Below are positions 51,314 through 61,569 of a stretch of 64,000 nt of DNA, in pieces (the stretch's first letter is position 1; each line of letters begins with the position of its first letter). The notes under the pieces are model-generated. The model was not told the origin of the DNA, searched no databases, and saw nothing but the letters and a program-made list of their open reading frames with translations. The position numbers were made by a program, and so were the translations under genes. The stretch is taken from assembly GCA_944472155.2 (NCBI GenBank), contig OX235277.1:21586804-21650803 (forward strand), in the 5' to 3' direction. This DNA is from Trichobilharzia szidati (Eukaryota; Platyhelminthes; Trematoda; Strigeidida; Schistosomatidae).

Positions 51314-51706
51314 GTAAGTGAACCTATTTCCATATCTGAAATTTCACGGACATATTTTACCGTTTCAAACAAATTAGGGAAATGTGATTTCTAGCCCTCC
51401 ACCAAAGCGTTGATTGAGTGGAAACTAACAGATTTGCAACTATTTTCGCCACCAGGTACTCTATTTTGAAAGTATAGGCAACTCAGTCAGACATAAACTG
51501 TGGTCAGATGTAACTTTCTCTGCGTTACTGGAGACTTTTATAAAAGCTTAATTCACAAATGTTAGACATTGAGTTGATGGTCAGTATGATTTTGATGTTT
51601 TCGTAATCTCTTTCTCCGTGTTAATCAATCATTAACTGGAGATTATTAAATCTAGTCAATCTCCAAGCTATCTTTTGTCTGATTTGATGAAAAAGACTAT
51701 TTTTAG

Positions 51707-51724
51707 GCCAAAACTTACTCACCT
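51707..51724 (+). CDS. candidate MEG micro-exon, 18 nt (GQNLLT)
   Basis: AGACTATTTTTAG | 18 nt | GTGAGG. Phase 1: G-Q-N-L-L-T, ends T. Strong acceptor, good donor. No counterpart was found in segment I. Confidence 0.42.
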
Positions 51725-52405
51725 GTGAGGCAATTAAACTCGTGGATTCTTATTATCGCAAATGCACATTTGTGAAGATATGCAGGACTTAAGAACGAAT
51801 GAAACAACTTATTATCTGAAATTCATCGAATTCTGTTCATTTGATGCAACGCAGAGCGATGAATTCACTTTCTCCCTGTCGATCATATTACACGATTTCT
51901 CACGCACTATTGACGACAGAATTTCAACCTATCCATTGAAGACTAAGTTAATGCAGTAGAAATGAGTAGGCTTCATTGTTGAGTTCAAGACAAAGGGAAT
52001 AAACACTTCCGATGACTGTGTGTTACGCCTCGCACTTGCAGAAATGACTCCAGACTATGCATTTGAAGAGGTTTTGTTTATTATTATTTCATTTTACTCA
52101 GTGGTACTTGCAAGAAACACTAAATCATATATTCAGTTAGCATATTCAGAATTTGTTTCACTGCTGGTATTTCTACAACAGATTAGTACATGTAGGAAAG
52201 TCCATGCAATGTTATTTCACTCTGAGTATCGTGAGTTATACTTACGCAAACTCAATATGGATAGTGAAGATGTAGATAAGGATGGTCGAAATCTGTGTAT
52301 ATTCATCTGTAGGAAATTAAACCGTCCTCTGAAGTTTGATTATGTTTATTAAATTGCATACTAATAACTTTTATACATATATTTCTTCGTACTACTTGAT
52401 TTCAG

Positions 52406-52414
52406 GTTGTAAAC
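52406..52414 (+). CDS. MEG micro-exon, 9 nt (GCK)
   Basis: CTACTTGATTTCAG | GTTGTAAAC | GTGAGC. Phase 1: G-C-K, ends C. Pairs with 44121. The conserved C-K suggests selection on the peptide. Confidence 0.7.
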
Positions 52415-52890
52415 GTGAGCACAACAAACAGTGCTGAATTATTAACCTGATCATTGATTGAGTGATTGTTAAATTACGACATGGGATTGAATTGACATCA
52501 CTTGGAGACCAAACGATAATTATCACGTCAAGATATGTATAGTAGCGGCGTTCGAAATGGATTGGCAAATGAATTCGTGAAAACATCTTCCGTCTCTAAT
52601 TTCTGTGAAACTATATCTAAAACCGTATTGTGCGGTCAATTTCTGGTTAATATTGCAATTCTCATCGAGATTCATCCGTAAGAATTTCGTAATTCAAACT
52701 TCTGTCGGCCTGTTTTGCCTATACTAGACAAGCAATTCACTGATAGCTACCATAGCATGAAAAGCATCAGAGTTAAAGTCAAATGAAATTAAATTGAGAC
52801 GGTTTTCTAGGTAAAGTAGTTGCCAACTAATTTAATTTATAAAGTATAATGTAACGCATATAAGATAAATTCGTATATTGTGCTTTGCAG

Positions 52891-52899
52891 AAGCACTGG
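52891..52899 (+). CDS. MEG micro-exon, 9 nt (EAL)
   Basis: TTGTGCTTTGCAG | AAGCACTGG | GTAAGT. Phase 1: E-A-L. Pairs with 44602. It lies 485 nt from the preceding exon, against 481 nt in segment I. Confidence 0.72.
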
Positions 52900-53705
52900 G
52901 TAAGTCGAAATATGAATTATATGATGGAAAATGGTTGTGCCACAGTTTCAGTTAAATTCTCCATATGTACCATGCTTGCCTAATAATTAGAACCTTGTGG
53001 TCAGAAAACTTTGAAACCGATACATTTCATGATAGAATCTAGCGTTTTCAGTCCTTCATTAACATTTTCAAATCTATTATTATGTCAGATTATAAGTTCA
53101 GTTTATCCTTTTACTATCCTTGAAACGACACTTCCAAATCGCCTATTAACCCATACATTCGCCAACGGATCGAAACTCAGAAGAATTTGAATAATATCAG
53201 AAAATCATATGATACGTAAACAGACGACAGAAAAGCTAAATTAATCTGCAGTATTAGGGAAGATTCGTGGATTAATTCAAATACTTCTTTGATTCCAGTG
53301 CGTTCTGTACTGTAGATTTCCTATTACAAATTCGAAGCAGTTATTCGATCAAATAATTAAAACACTCGTTGAGATAGGCCTAATGATTAAAACACATAAC
53401 TTGTTTAAACTACTGTACAATATGATAAATGAAATAATGAAATATAATATACAGACCTCACGTTTCTAGGTGTGAGCAAAATAAGCACTCGTCACGTTAA
53501 GCGATGTAATAACGGCGACAATAACGCAACAAATCACTCTTACCAGTCCACTCAATCGTCAAGAGTTTCCTAGAATTATTCTTACAAAATGTCTATTAAA
53601 ATACCCAAGCTATTCGCTGACACCAAAATCGTGACCTATGCATGGACAACAGTAATGTGTTTGAATTTCTCTTCCATGTCTTATGATGAATACCGCCACG
53701 TTTAG

Positions 53706-53714
53706 AAGCTTTGG
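53706..53714 (+). CDS. MEG micro-exon, 9 nt (EAL)
   Basis: GCCACGTTTAG | AAGCTTTGG | GTAAGG. Phase 1: E-A-L, ends G. Pairs with 45785. Confidence 0.68.
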
Positions 53715-55180
53715 GTAAGGAGAATAGTGACATTTAAACTAAGCAACATTTCATTTCAAATTATATTCACAATGAGAGTGGAATGTATATCATGTATGAG
53801 AGATGCTAATTTCTAATTCATTAGGAAATTTAATCACTACCCTGATTCATGTTCTGTTAGCCAAATCACAATTGAAATTATTCACCTATTCATGAAGACG
53901 TTTTCAAAATTCTTAATAATATCAATGGTTCCCAATGGTTCCCTGTGCATCAGATATTTCGCATAGCGAAAACTCTGTTTCAAAGGAACATGTATTTATT
54001 CGTTGATAATCGCGAACCAGACATTGGTGAAAACAAATACATACTTCAGCGAAGAGGCTGCTACCGGCGAATTCACTTCTCTTAGCTGTACAGTCAGGTT
54101 TATGTACCGGTTTTGTTGCGGAAAATTATATTATAAAAGGGATGAGTTGTCAAATAGTCAATGCACTGAATGGATTCGATGAATGTGTCAGAGTTACAGA
54201 ATAAGGTGAATAATTTATTGAATGAGTTGTAATCAGGTTTCAAATTGAAACTGAGGAAAATATGGAAATACTTAAATATTTAAAATATTGACATAATTTC
54301 ATATTTTACTTTATGTCAATGTACATCCTGAATACAGGTCATTCGTTAAATTTTTCATCTTACCACATAACTCGAATACACTTATTCAACTCCTCTGACT
54401 AATACTAACAACTGTGTTTGTGACGACTCACTTTTTAACAACTATCATTTATGAGAAAAATTGTATATCGATGAAATGAGTTATTTTATATCAGTTTCCA
54501 CTTGGCTTTGCTTTATTGCTCAGTCCAAGTTGACTTCCGCAGATAAATAGAACTGAAAAAATAGCTGTATACAGATGTGTGAAGTTAAGGAGATCAATTT
54601 CTTTGCAAAGCTAAACATTATTAATTAAATTTTAACGCAATACACCATCTCTGTAGGCAAATGAAAGCAATATATATACATATTCTTTACAAACGCATCC
54701 GTACTGTAACAATAGAACGCTGGAGACAAATGACAAATTATATATTATATTATATATTGATTAAACCGCCATTTATTTAAATATACATATATAGTTTTAT
54801 ATTCTTCGAAGAATCACTGAGCATGTGATTTTGGTTTACACCAAACGACATGAAATAGAAGGTTCTAATATATACAAATGTATATATATTATTCTGTTGC
54901 TAATGGAGTAATGAATTATGTGAATATGTGAGAACGGTATTCCATTTGATCACATTCCTATGTATCACATCGGCACAGGGTGATAGTCAGTGACTTGAAA
55001 ATGCAAGTAAACTGAAAAATATAGCGCAAGATTTAAATGCGTGACTGTTTGATGGTTTGATTAGCTGAATTTGCAATGAGAATAAAGTCTGAAATGGAAG
55101 CCCGCATGTCATCGTTTTCAAAGTAGATATGTCATCTTCTAATATGCGTAGTCTATATCTCTTATTATATCACTTTGAAG

Positions 55181-55186
55181 AGAAGC
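55181..55186 (+). CDS. candidate MEG micro-exon, 6 nt (EK)
   Basis: CTCTTATTATATCACTTTGAAG | AGAAGC | GTAAGTACC. Phase 1: E-K, ends C. Consensus donor. The acceptor has a long T/C-rich tract but GAAG at the end. Confidence 0.45.
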
Positions 55187-55292
55187 GTAAGTACCCAGCA
55201 AACCGATCAGATGTCCATTTACAATGAAACCTGTGATCACGAGTATTAAATGGCATGATTTTCATAACATAGTACCAAGCATAATGGGTTAA

Positions 55293-56213
55293 ATTTAATT
55301 TTGAGTAAGTCTCACAGTATTATACCGTATTAATTACTGATGACGTTCCGAGCACAGTCTATTGCTCATAATCATATCAAGGTACTCACACAACTTTCCA
55401 ACTTCGTTTATATAGTTCCATTATTTTCCGTCGGTTAATTTGATTGGTAGTAGTATTTCCCATATTTCTGGTATGAGTGATGAGTCATTCCTACCGCACA
55501 AGTTGGGTGTAGACTCTATGAGAAAGGATTCGGTAATCGACCTCTGTCCATCTATTTATATTACTTCTTAGAATTTCAACACTCTCCCACCCTATTTTGT
55601 GGTTGTGTGTTAATGCATGCAGTGCAATCATTAGGCTTTTTACGAATGCTAGTAGAATATTTTGTACTATTAAAATACATAAGCCGGGATACACCATACG
55701 ACCAATAGTAGATTTCAGGAATACCACTACTTATGAGTCAACAAAACACTTAACGCCAATATTATGAAATAAAGTGTAGTGATATTTCAGTGGTTTACAC
55801 ACAATGATAAATTTTATTATTAAGAGAGGAAGCTTGATCCCGTGGAGATAAATCATTTAGAAAGAGAAACTTAGCTGAGGCACTGCATGCATTAACACAC
55901 AACCACAAAATAGGGTGGGAGAGTGTTGAAATTCTAAGAAGTAATATAAATAGATGGACAGAGGTCGATTACCGAATCCTTTCTCATAGAGTCTACACCC
56001 AACTTGTGCGGTAGGAATGACTCATCACTCATACCAGAAATATGGGAAATACTACTACCAATCAAATTAACCGACGGAAAATAATGGAACTATATAAACG
56101 AAGTTGGAAAGTTGTGTGAGTACCTTGATATGATTATGAGCAATAGACTGTGCTCGGAACGTCATCAGTAATTAATACGGTATAATACTGTGAGACTTAC
56201 TCAAAATAAAATC
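55293..56213. mobile_element. fold-back element with ~333-bp inverted arms
   Basis: The left arm (55293-55625) and right arm (55880-56213) are nearly perfect inverted repeats around a 254-bp centre with no coding content recognised. A hammerhead-shaped motif lies near the outer edge of each arm (minus 55380-55337, plus 56125-56168), as in the 17.5-18.6 kb element, but the core is non-canonical. It is probably another PLE-type derivative. No target duplication was identified. Confidence 0.7.
56125..56168 (+). other. hammerhead-shaped motif in fold-back arm
   Basis: TTGAT/ATCAG stem I, ATGATTA in place of CUGANGA, GAGCA...TGCTC stem II, GGAACGTC in place of GAAACGTC. Mirrored at 55337-55380 (minus). 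The shape is kept, but core residues are wrong for known catalysis. Confidence 0.4.
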
Positions 56214-57074
56214 TCAAAGATAATGTAATTATACTTTACCATATTGCTCAATATCTATCTTTATATCACCTAATGCTTTTGCTGTATACAGTAATTTCAT
56301 TATATATATGTATGCATATTTATATAAATAAAACCAAACAATTTCGTTGTTCTTGGCATTCATTCATGTTGAAATGAACCGTTAGCCTTAAAGCAACGGT
56401 TTGAACTGGTTAACCCAATGAGAAGCCTGAGTAGGCAGTGTTACATTTTACAGCACTACTCATTCTATAAAATGAATAAGCTTGTTAAACAACCAGAAGG
56501 TTTTAATATCCTAGTTGTTTGTGATCTTTGCTATTAGAGTTTCTATCAGGCTGCATTGTTTTCTGCTGTAAAAACTCTTCCTTGAAGTTCATCTTTTTCT
56601 TCTTTGAGACTGCCCCTATTGGAGGCAGTTTGATAGTTCTAGGTTATAGCACTAAGGACATGGTTTGGTGACAAGCTAGATATAGTTTCCGGTAGAGAAT
56701 TCTGAAAATACTTTCTACATGGCATTGAATGTCAGTAGATATTGCAGTACTATCTGGAATATTAAGCCATTCTTACAGTTTAGTGAGGTTATTGGAACTA
56801 CCTCTGACCACTTCGAAGCGACAACTACAATCTGTTAGTGCACACCATTACTTATAACAACTCAGTATCGGTTTTATAATCCTAACATATCAGTATCCAC
56901 GTTTAGCAAGTGTACGAGAGGTGTCACTCCAGAATTTGTACAGAATTGCAGATAAGTACAGCATCAATCATGACACACAAAATATAAATGAATGTGAAAA
57001 TCTTCATGCCTTTCCGAAGTCGGGACAGATTCCATAAGTCCCACAGTAATCCTCAAAATGGTTATCTTTTCCAG

Positions 57075-57086
57075 TTAAGGAAGAGA
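57075..57086 (+). CDS. candidate MEG micro-exon, 12 nt (VKEE)
   Basis: GGTTATCTTTTCCAG | TTAAGGAAGAGA | GTGAGTTT. Phase 1: V-K-E-E, ends A. Both splice sites are near consensus, making this one of the best single-copy candidates. Confidence 0.55.
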
Positions 57087-57682
57087 GTGAGTTTCGAATG
57101 TGGTTATTTCGGTCCACCTTATAATTTTTATCAATAATGTTATTCATTCACAACTAATACTGAAAAGATGATATCCAAAGTTTACATCAGGTTCATACAA
57201 TTTCCATCTCTTCCATATACTTCTTTTACTTATTTGCTTGGTATTATTCGGGTAGCAGTTTAAAACAAGGAATGTCGTTGTAAACCTTCACACAAAATAT
57301 CACTGGAACAAGAAGATTCATAAATAGAGATCACAAAATAATAATAAGCCGATTCTCGATTTGTAAACGTGTTAAGTAACAGTGATTGTAATTCAAGGAA
57401 GATATATACACTATTATTTGAAACTTTCTTGTGGTATAACAATTTTGTTCTCGTTTGACCAACAACGCATTTTCGCAAGCAATCGTGCTACTTTATACAG
57501 CTGGACCAGCCATCACCAATCTTTGAATGTGTTTATCCATAATCCACCGTGAAACTTTTCCTTCGATATTTTGTCAAAGAATATCATTCGAATGTCAGTT
57601 CAGTTTCACTTCATTAACAATCACTGGGTTGCATGCCTATCTCAGTATGACGTGAACAGTTTTCGTTGTTTGATTGAATTAG

Positions 57683-57691
57683 GTGATCAAG
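57683..57691 (+). CDS. candidate MEG micro-exon, 9 nt (GDQ)
   Basis: TTTCGTTGTTTGATTGAATTAG | GTGATCAAG | GTATGT. Phase 1: G-D-Q, ends G. Confidence 0.5.
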
Positions 57692-58659
57692 GTATGTTCA
57701 TATAGTCAAATTGAAAAGGAGTGATTTTGTTTAAGTATAAGTGAAAACAAATTTACTGAGCGGTCGTACGTCACAGTCAGCCAAATAATACAGTAAACTG
57801 ACCAATGCAGCTACTACAACTTTCTGTGGTGTACATTCTTACTTTGGATTATTAGGCGAATTATTTATTGCAGTTAATCTTAGCAAATAAGGAACCAATC
57901 CATTTAAAGGTGATGACTAAAAGAAAATCAAGATGTAGATGAATATTTCTTTTGTGGTGTCTATTTAGCTATTGTGCTAGTCTCTCGGTCAATTGATCTC
58001 TGAAAACCTTTCAATTTATTGAGAAGTGAACTCCATTTGTAGGTGTTTTGACTAAAAGTTACTTAGACTTTCAGTCCAAAACCTATGAGAGTCGACCTGC
58101 TCAGTAACATCCCAGCCTTATAATATTTCCTATCAAGTAGTTGGATCAAATCACATAAACCACATGTTCACTCATTTATCTCAGTAATACTGCAAATGTA
58201 ATACATCAAAACTTTTGTAGTTGAAAATAAATAGGTTGTTTTGCAGCAATTATCGTGATTTACTCGCTTCTGTAATCTCAAGGAGTGATGCCTACCTCCT
58301 TGTTAGAAAGCATTAAAACAACTGACCAATTGGATCTTCTCTAATCATTTAGAATCATGCGAAATCAGACGTCAGGAAGGAAGGAGCTTGTTAACTACAG
58401 TGCTAGCTTTCAGTGAATTGTGTAACAGGTTAATCAATTCGTTTTTTGGCCTATGTTTTGGTTTCGGTTTTGTGTAAATAATCGATCGAGTCAAAGACAT
58501 GCTCTGCAAATTAATCCAAATTTCGTTGCTTTCCGTTTCCACCTGTTAATATTCCCAACAGACTTGTGAATTGTGTAATGATTAGGGTGAATAAAGGGGA
58601 ATATAAATGATTTTCATGTATCACGTGTCATAAAAAAGCGTTCGTTTGTATCACTTCAG

Positions 58660-58668
58660 AGGAATTTC
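58660..58668 (+). CDS. candidate MEG micro-exon, 9 nt (EEF)
   Basis: CGTTTGTATCACTTCAG | AGGAATTTC | GTAAGTC. Phase 1: E-E-F, ends C. Similar strings without proper splice sites or length occur at 44369 and 52683 in the two duplicated segments, which look like decayed relatives. Confidence 0.5.
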
Positions 58669-58895
58669 GTAAGTCAAATTACAATATTTTGAAGCCTAAT
58701 ATCTGATATATATGTAAACATTTGGAAGCAAATACAAGTATGCTGACAGCTTCACACCAAGTATTCTCACATTTTACCAGTTAGATGTGCATCCATTCTT
58801 AAAGTGATATCGACGTTTAAGAAATATTTGAACTGCAATACTATTGTAACAACAGAAAAGATAGATAGGTCCTGGGTTCGAATCCCGTTGGGCGC

Positions 58896-58941
58896 GTACT
58901 GCTGAAGAGTCCCAAACTAGGACGAAACAGCTGTCCAGTAC
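58896..58941 (+). ncRNA. hammerhead ribozyme, unit 1
   Basis: GTACTG (stem I) / CTGAAGA / GTCC-CAAACTA-GGAC (stem II) / GAA / ACAGCTGT (self-complementary stem III) / C, then CAGTAC closing stem I with six pairs. All invariant core bases of the type I hammerhead are present. The variable position 7 is A. Predicted cleavage is after C58935. The loopless stem III suggests the dimeric form is the active one. Confidence 0.88.
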
Positions 58942-59224
58942 TCCCAGCTGGTTTTCCAGTGGTTCTCTAACTGAAGTCAGCTCATGATGAAACCCTCCAT
59001 GCAATCAAACCAAATCCCTACAAAACCAATACTTGCAAATTAATCTGATGCTCACTAGTGACTGGCCCTATTCAGGCAGTTAACCTGGGGTTCTAGTGGG
59101 AAGCCGTGACCAGTAGGGTACAGCAGGTCGAAGATGAGGACAGTTACTCACGAAGAAGACATTGCGAAATGGTCGCGCTATGTCGTGGATTGGCAGAAGT
59201 TAGAATTCAAGGACCATTGGATCG

Positions 59225-59290
59225 GGTCCCAGTGGCTCAATGGTCTACGAGCTCGCCTCGTAACCAGAAGGTCCTGGGTTCGAATCCCGT
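59225..59290 (+). promoter_or_regulatory. tRNA-like Pol III promoter, unit 2
   Basis: A box TGGCTCAATGG (59233-59243) and perfect B box GGTTCGAATCC (59277-59287), 33 nt apart. The loop CTCGTAA carries a CGT anticodon, and the arms resemble tRNA-Thr(CGT), but the anticodon stem no longer pairs. It is thus a tRNA-derived promoter, not a functional tRNA. Confidence 0.82.
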
Positions 59291-59297
59291 TGGGCGC

Positions 59298-59343
59298 GTA
59301 CTGCTGAAGAGTCCCAAACTAGGACGAAACAGCTGTCCAGTAC
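59298..59343 (+). ncRNA. hammerhead ribozyme, unit 2
   Basis: Same sequence as unit 1, exactly 402 nt downstream. Predicted cleavage after 59337. Cleavage at units 1 and 2 of one transcript would release a 402-nt monomer. Confidence 0.88.
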
Positions 59344-59626
59344 TCCCAGCTGGTTTTCCAGTGGTTCTCTAACTGAAGTCAGCTCATGATGAAACCCTCC
59401 ATGCAATCAAACCAAATCCCTACAAAACCAATACTTGCAAATTAATCTGATGCTCACTAGTGACTGGCCCTATTCAGGCAGTTAACCTGGGGTTCTAGTG
59501 GGAAGCCGTGACCAGTAGGGTACAGCAGGTCGAAGATGAGGACAGTTACTCACGAAGAAGACATTGCGAAATGGTCGCGCTATGTCGTGGATTGGCAGAA
59601 GTTAGAATTCAAGGACCATTGGATCG

Positions 59627-59692
59627 GGTCCCAGTGGCTCAATGGTCTACGAGCTCGCCTCGTAACCAGAAGGTCCTGGGTTCGAATCCCGT
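59627..59692 (+). promoter_or_regulatory. tRNA-like Pol III promoter, unit 3
   Basis: Identical boxes, 402 nt on: A box 59635-59645, B box 59679-59689. Unit 1 keeps only the B box (58875-58885), because the array starts inside the tRNA-like region. Confidence 0.82.
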
Positions 59693-59699
59693 TGGGCGC

Positions 59700-59745
59700 G
59701 TACTGCTGAAGAGTCCCAAACTAGGACGAAACAGCTGTCCAGTAC
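59700..59745 (+). ncRNA. hammerhead ribozyme, unit 3
   Basis: Same sequence, 402 nt after unit 2. The ribozyme is complete although the third unit is truncated about 96 nt later. Predicted cleavage after 59739. Confidence 0.88.
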
Positions 59746-60253
59746 TCCCAGCTGGTTTTCCAGTGGTTCTCTAACTGAAGTCAGCTCATGATGAAACCCT
59801 CCATGCAATCAAACCAAATCCCTACAAAACCAATACTTGCAGATATTTTTATCTCACATTAGAGAAAAATATCCTGTTTAACGTTTTTCATGCTTTTTTA
59901 TGTAAATATACGTAAACTTTTATGCAAAAATCATCTCTTTTCTGACTGGTCGGCTCAAGGTCACTTGTGCGTTCGCATTGCTTGGGACTCTATTGTTGAT
60001 CTTTCCCTATAGCTGAATCAAATCAGGCGGGAAGAGACGTCAGTAGTTCGCCAGTCTGAATTAATGCGCAGCAGTCTTGCCGTCAAACAGTTTTAGTCCT
60101 ATGATATTTATTTCGATAATCAACTGTTAATTTTGATACTTCCCGATTGAAATCTCTTTAAATTTTTAACTTATTCAAATGCATTATACTTACGTTAACG
60201 GCAATAAAGTCACGAGTACCATCAGATGCACGTTTTATATTTTCATATTTTAG

Positions 60254-60262
60254 GAAGATTGT
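60254..60262 (+). CDS. candidate MEG micro-exon, 9 nt (GRL)
   Basis: ATATTTTCATATTTTAG | GAAGATTGT | GTGAGTAC. Phase 1: G-R-L, ends T. Excellent acceptor tract and consensus donor. Confidence 0.52.
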
Positions 60263-60316
60263 GTGAGTACGACCATAGAATAATAATAACTAAAGCAATA
60301 AGTCCCTTTGATAAAT

Positions 60317-60556
60317 TTGAATAAAGCATTTAGAACACAAATTTCGTCGGATAATATCATCTCGTATTTTCATTGACAGCGCATTACAACAAACATGGTT
60401 CACAATTATGAAATAAAATGCATGACAATTACTCAGTTAAATAAGACAACAGTGTATACTGATGACCAATCAAATTTAAATAGGTGAAGTTATCCATGGT
60501 AGGCGAAGGTTGAAGGCTATTGTGTTTTGTACACATGATTTAGGATGTATTTGATC
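60317..60556 (+). repeat. left inverted PLE terminal repeat
   Basis: Pairs with 61326-61569. Very similar from the ACAACAAACATGG block to GGCGAAGGTT, and more diverged at both ends. Confidence 0.8.
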
Positions 60557-60924
60557 AGTTCATTGTGTTACTCTCCTTCATCAAAATTTACGAGTGACTT
60601 CCTAATTTGAATCGAACGATAAACTCTGTTTCTTGGATTTTCCAATGGCCAGGAGAGACAATAGAACGAATAAGTTATCCTTATTTCGTACGCAGACATG
60701 CAGTAGACACTATCTTCATTTCACTAGTTTTGTTCCTATCCAGTATAAAAGTCTTACAGTAAAATATTTGTTTTCTAGTGCCTGCAAAAAATATGAATGA
60801 GCAATACATTCATGAACTAGCTTCGACATACATATTCAGTTTTGGTAGCTAATGTTTATTGAAAAAAAACTTTATCAATTATCAATTGTCACATTGAGAA
60901 TAGACCACATATTGAAAAGACAGC

Positions 60925-61315
60925 CTCTGAACAGAAGAAAGCTCTCTTTATTAACCTACCCTTCAAAGACGACCAGATTATGCAGTTGACATCTCAAAGA
61001 CTTCGGTCAGTCATCAGATGCATCTCTTTCTCTCACAAACGACTAAAGTAAATCATTCCGTGGACTCTACTTCAAACTGCATCTACAAGTTCACCTACAA
61101 TTGCGATGACACCTATATGGGTAGAACCAAAAGAATGTTTCAATGTGGTGGAAAAGAACGTGTTCCATAATGGTTATTAAAACACAGAAAATCTCAATGA
61201 AATTAATCTGAATAGAAATCCATCATCATTCATCGCAAAGCACCTATCAATGTTAGGTCACAAAATCAATAATTATGACACAATAACTGTAATTCAATAT
61301 TATCAAAGGTGATGG
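60925..61315 (+). pseudogene. decayed PLE connector and GIY-YIG endonuclease
   Basis: In shifting frames: KALFINLPFKDDQIMQLTSQRL (matches the RT-EN connector of the 1.2-kb PLE), then STSNCIYKFTYNCDDTYMGRT (C-I-Y ... Y-M-G, the nuclease signature), then SSFIAKHLSMLGHKINNYDT, matching the PLE C-terminus. Stops and frameshifts interrupt it. Confidence 0.78.
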
Positions 61316-61325
61316 AAGCACGGCG

Positions 61326-61569
61326 GATCAATCACATACATGCTAAATTATGTTTACCAAACATAATAGCTTTTAACCTTCGCCTACCATGGATACCTTC
61401 ACCTATTTAAATTTGATTGGTCATCAGTATACACTGTTGTCTTATTTAACTGAGTAATTATCATGCATTTTATTTCATCATTGTGAACCATGTTTGTTGT
61501 GAAGTACTTGTAATTTAACTACGAGATGGTATCATCTCACGAAATTAGTCTTCTAAATCGTTTATTCAA
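61326..61569 (-). repeat. right inverted PLE terminal repeat
   Basis: Reverse complement of 60317-60556. It contains a GAGATGGTATCATCTCACGAAA stretch that recalls a hammerhead with a damaged first core half. Confidence 0.8.

Larger units (their letters stand above)
51100..53980 (+). repeat. duplicated exon-intron segment II
   Basis: Paralogue of segment I (42119-46090), with exons at 51305, 52406, 52891 and 53706 in the same order and with the same 9-nt lengths. A 110-codon frame at 52020-52352 lies inside. No plus-strand frame of similar length exists at the matching place in segment I, so it is probably not a conserved gene. Confidence 0.75.
58867..59841 (+). mobile_element. tandem array of a 402-bp retrozyme/SINE unit
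   Basis: Two full 402-bp units and a 171-bp partial one (58867-59268, 59269-59670, 59671-59841). They look identical by eye, including the 88-codon frames at 59106 and 59508, which are unlikely to be real genes. Each unit holds a tRNA-like region with Pol III boxes followed directly by a hammerhead ribozyme. The array begins inside the tRNA-like part. Tandem units with self-cleaving hammerheads are the layout of metazoan retrozymes and of Sm-alpha-type schistosome SINEs. Near identity implies recent amplification. Confidence 0.88.
60317..61569 (+). mobile_element. PLE remnant between inverted ~240-bp terminal repeats
   Basis: The arms 60317-60556 and 61326-61569 are inverted copies (shared blocks around AACAAACATGGTTCACAAT and CCATGGTAGGCGAAGGTT). 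Between them lies the C-terminal part of a PLE ORF in the plus direction. PLEs with inverted terminal repeats are known. The RT palm is missing, so most of the element has been deleted. Confidence 0.78.

Noticed and set aside
52020..52352. 110-codon plus-strand frame inside segment II
   Set aside because: No comparable plus-strand frame at the matching place in segment I, and no recognisable family.
41000..52815. Zero-length exon junctions (YAG|GTAA) at about 41003, 42197, 50834 and 52811
   Set aside because: They could be recursive splice sites, but they are not at matching positions in the duplicated segments and are expected by chance in T-rich introns.
59106..59774. Two identical 88-codon frames in the 402-bp repeat
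   Set aside because: They run through the tRNA-like promoter and ribozyme, and their identity simply follows from the repeat. No protein family is recognisable.
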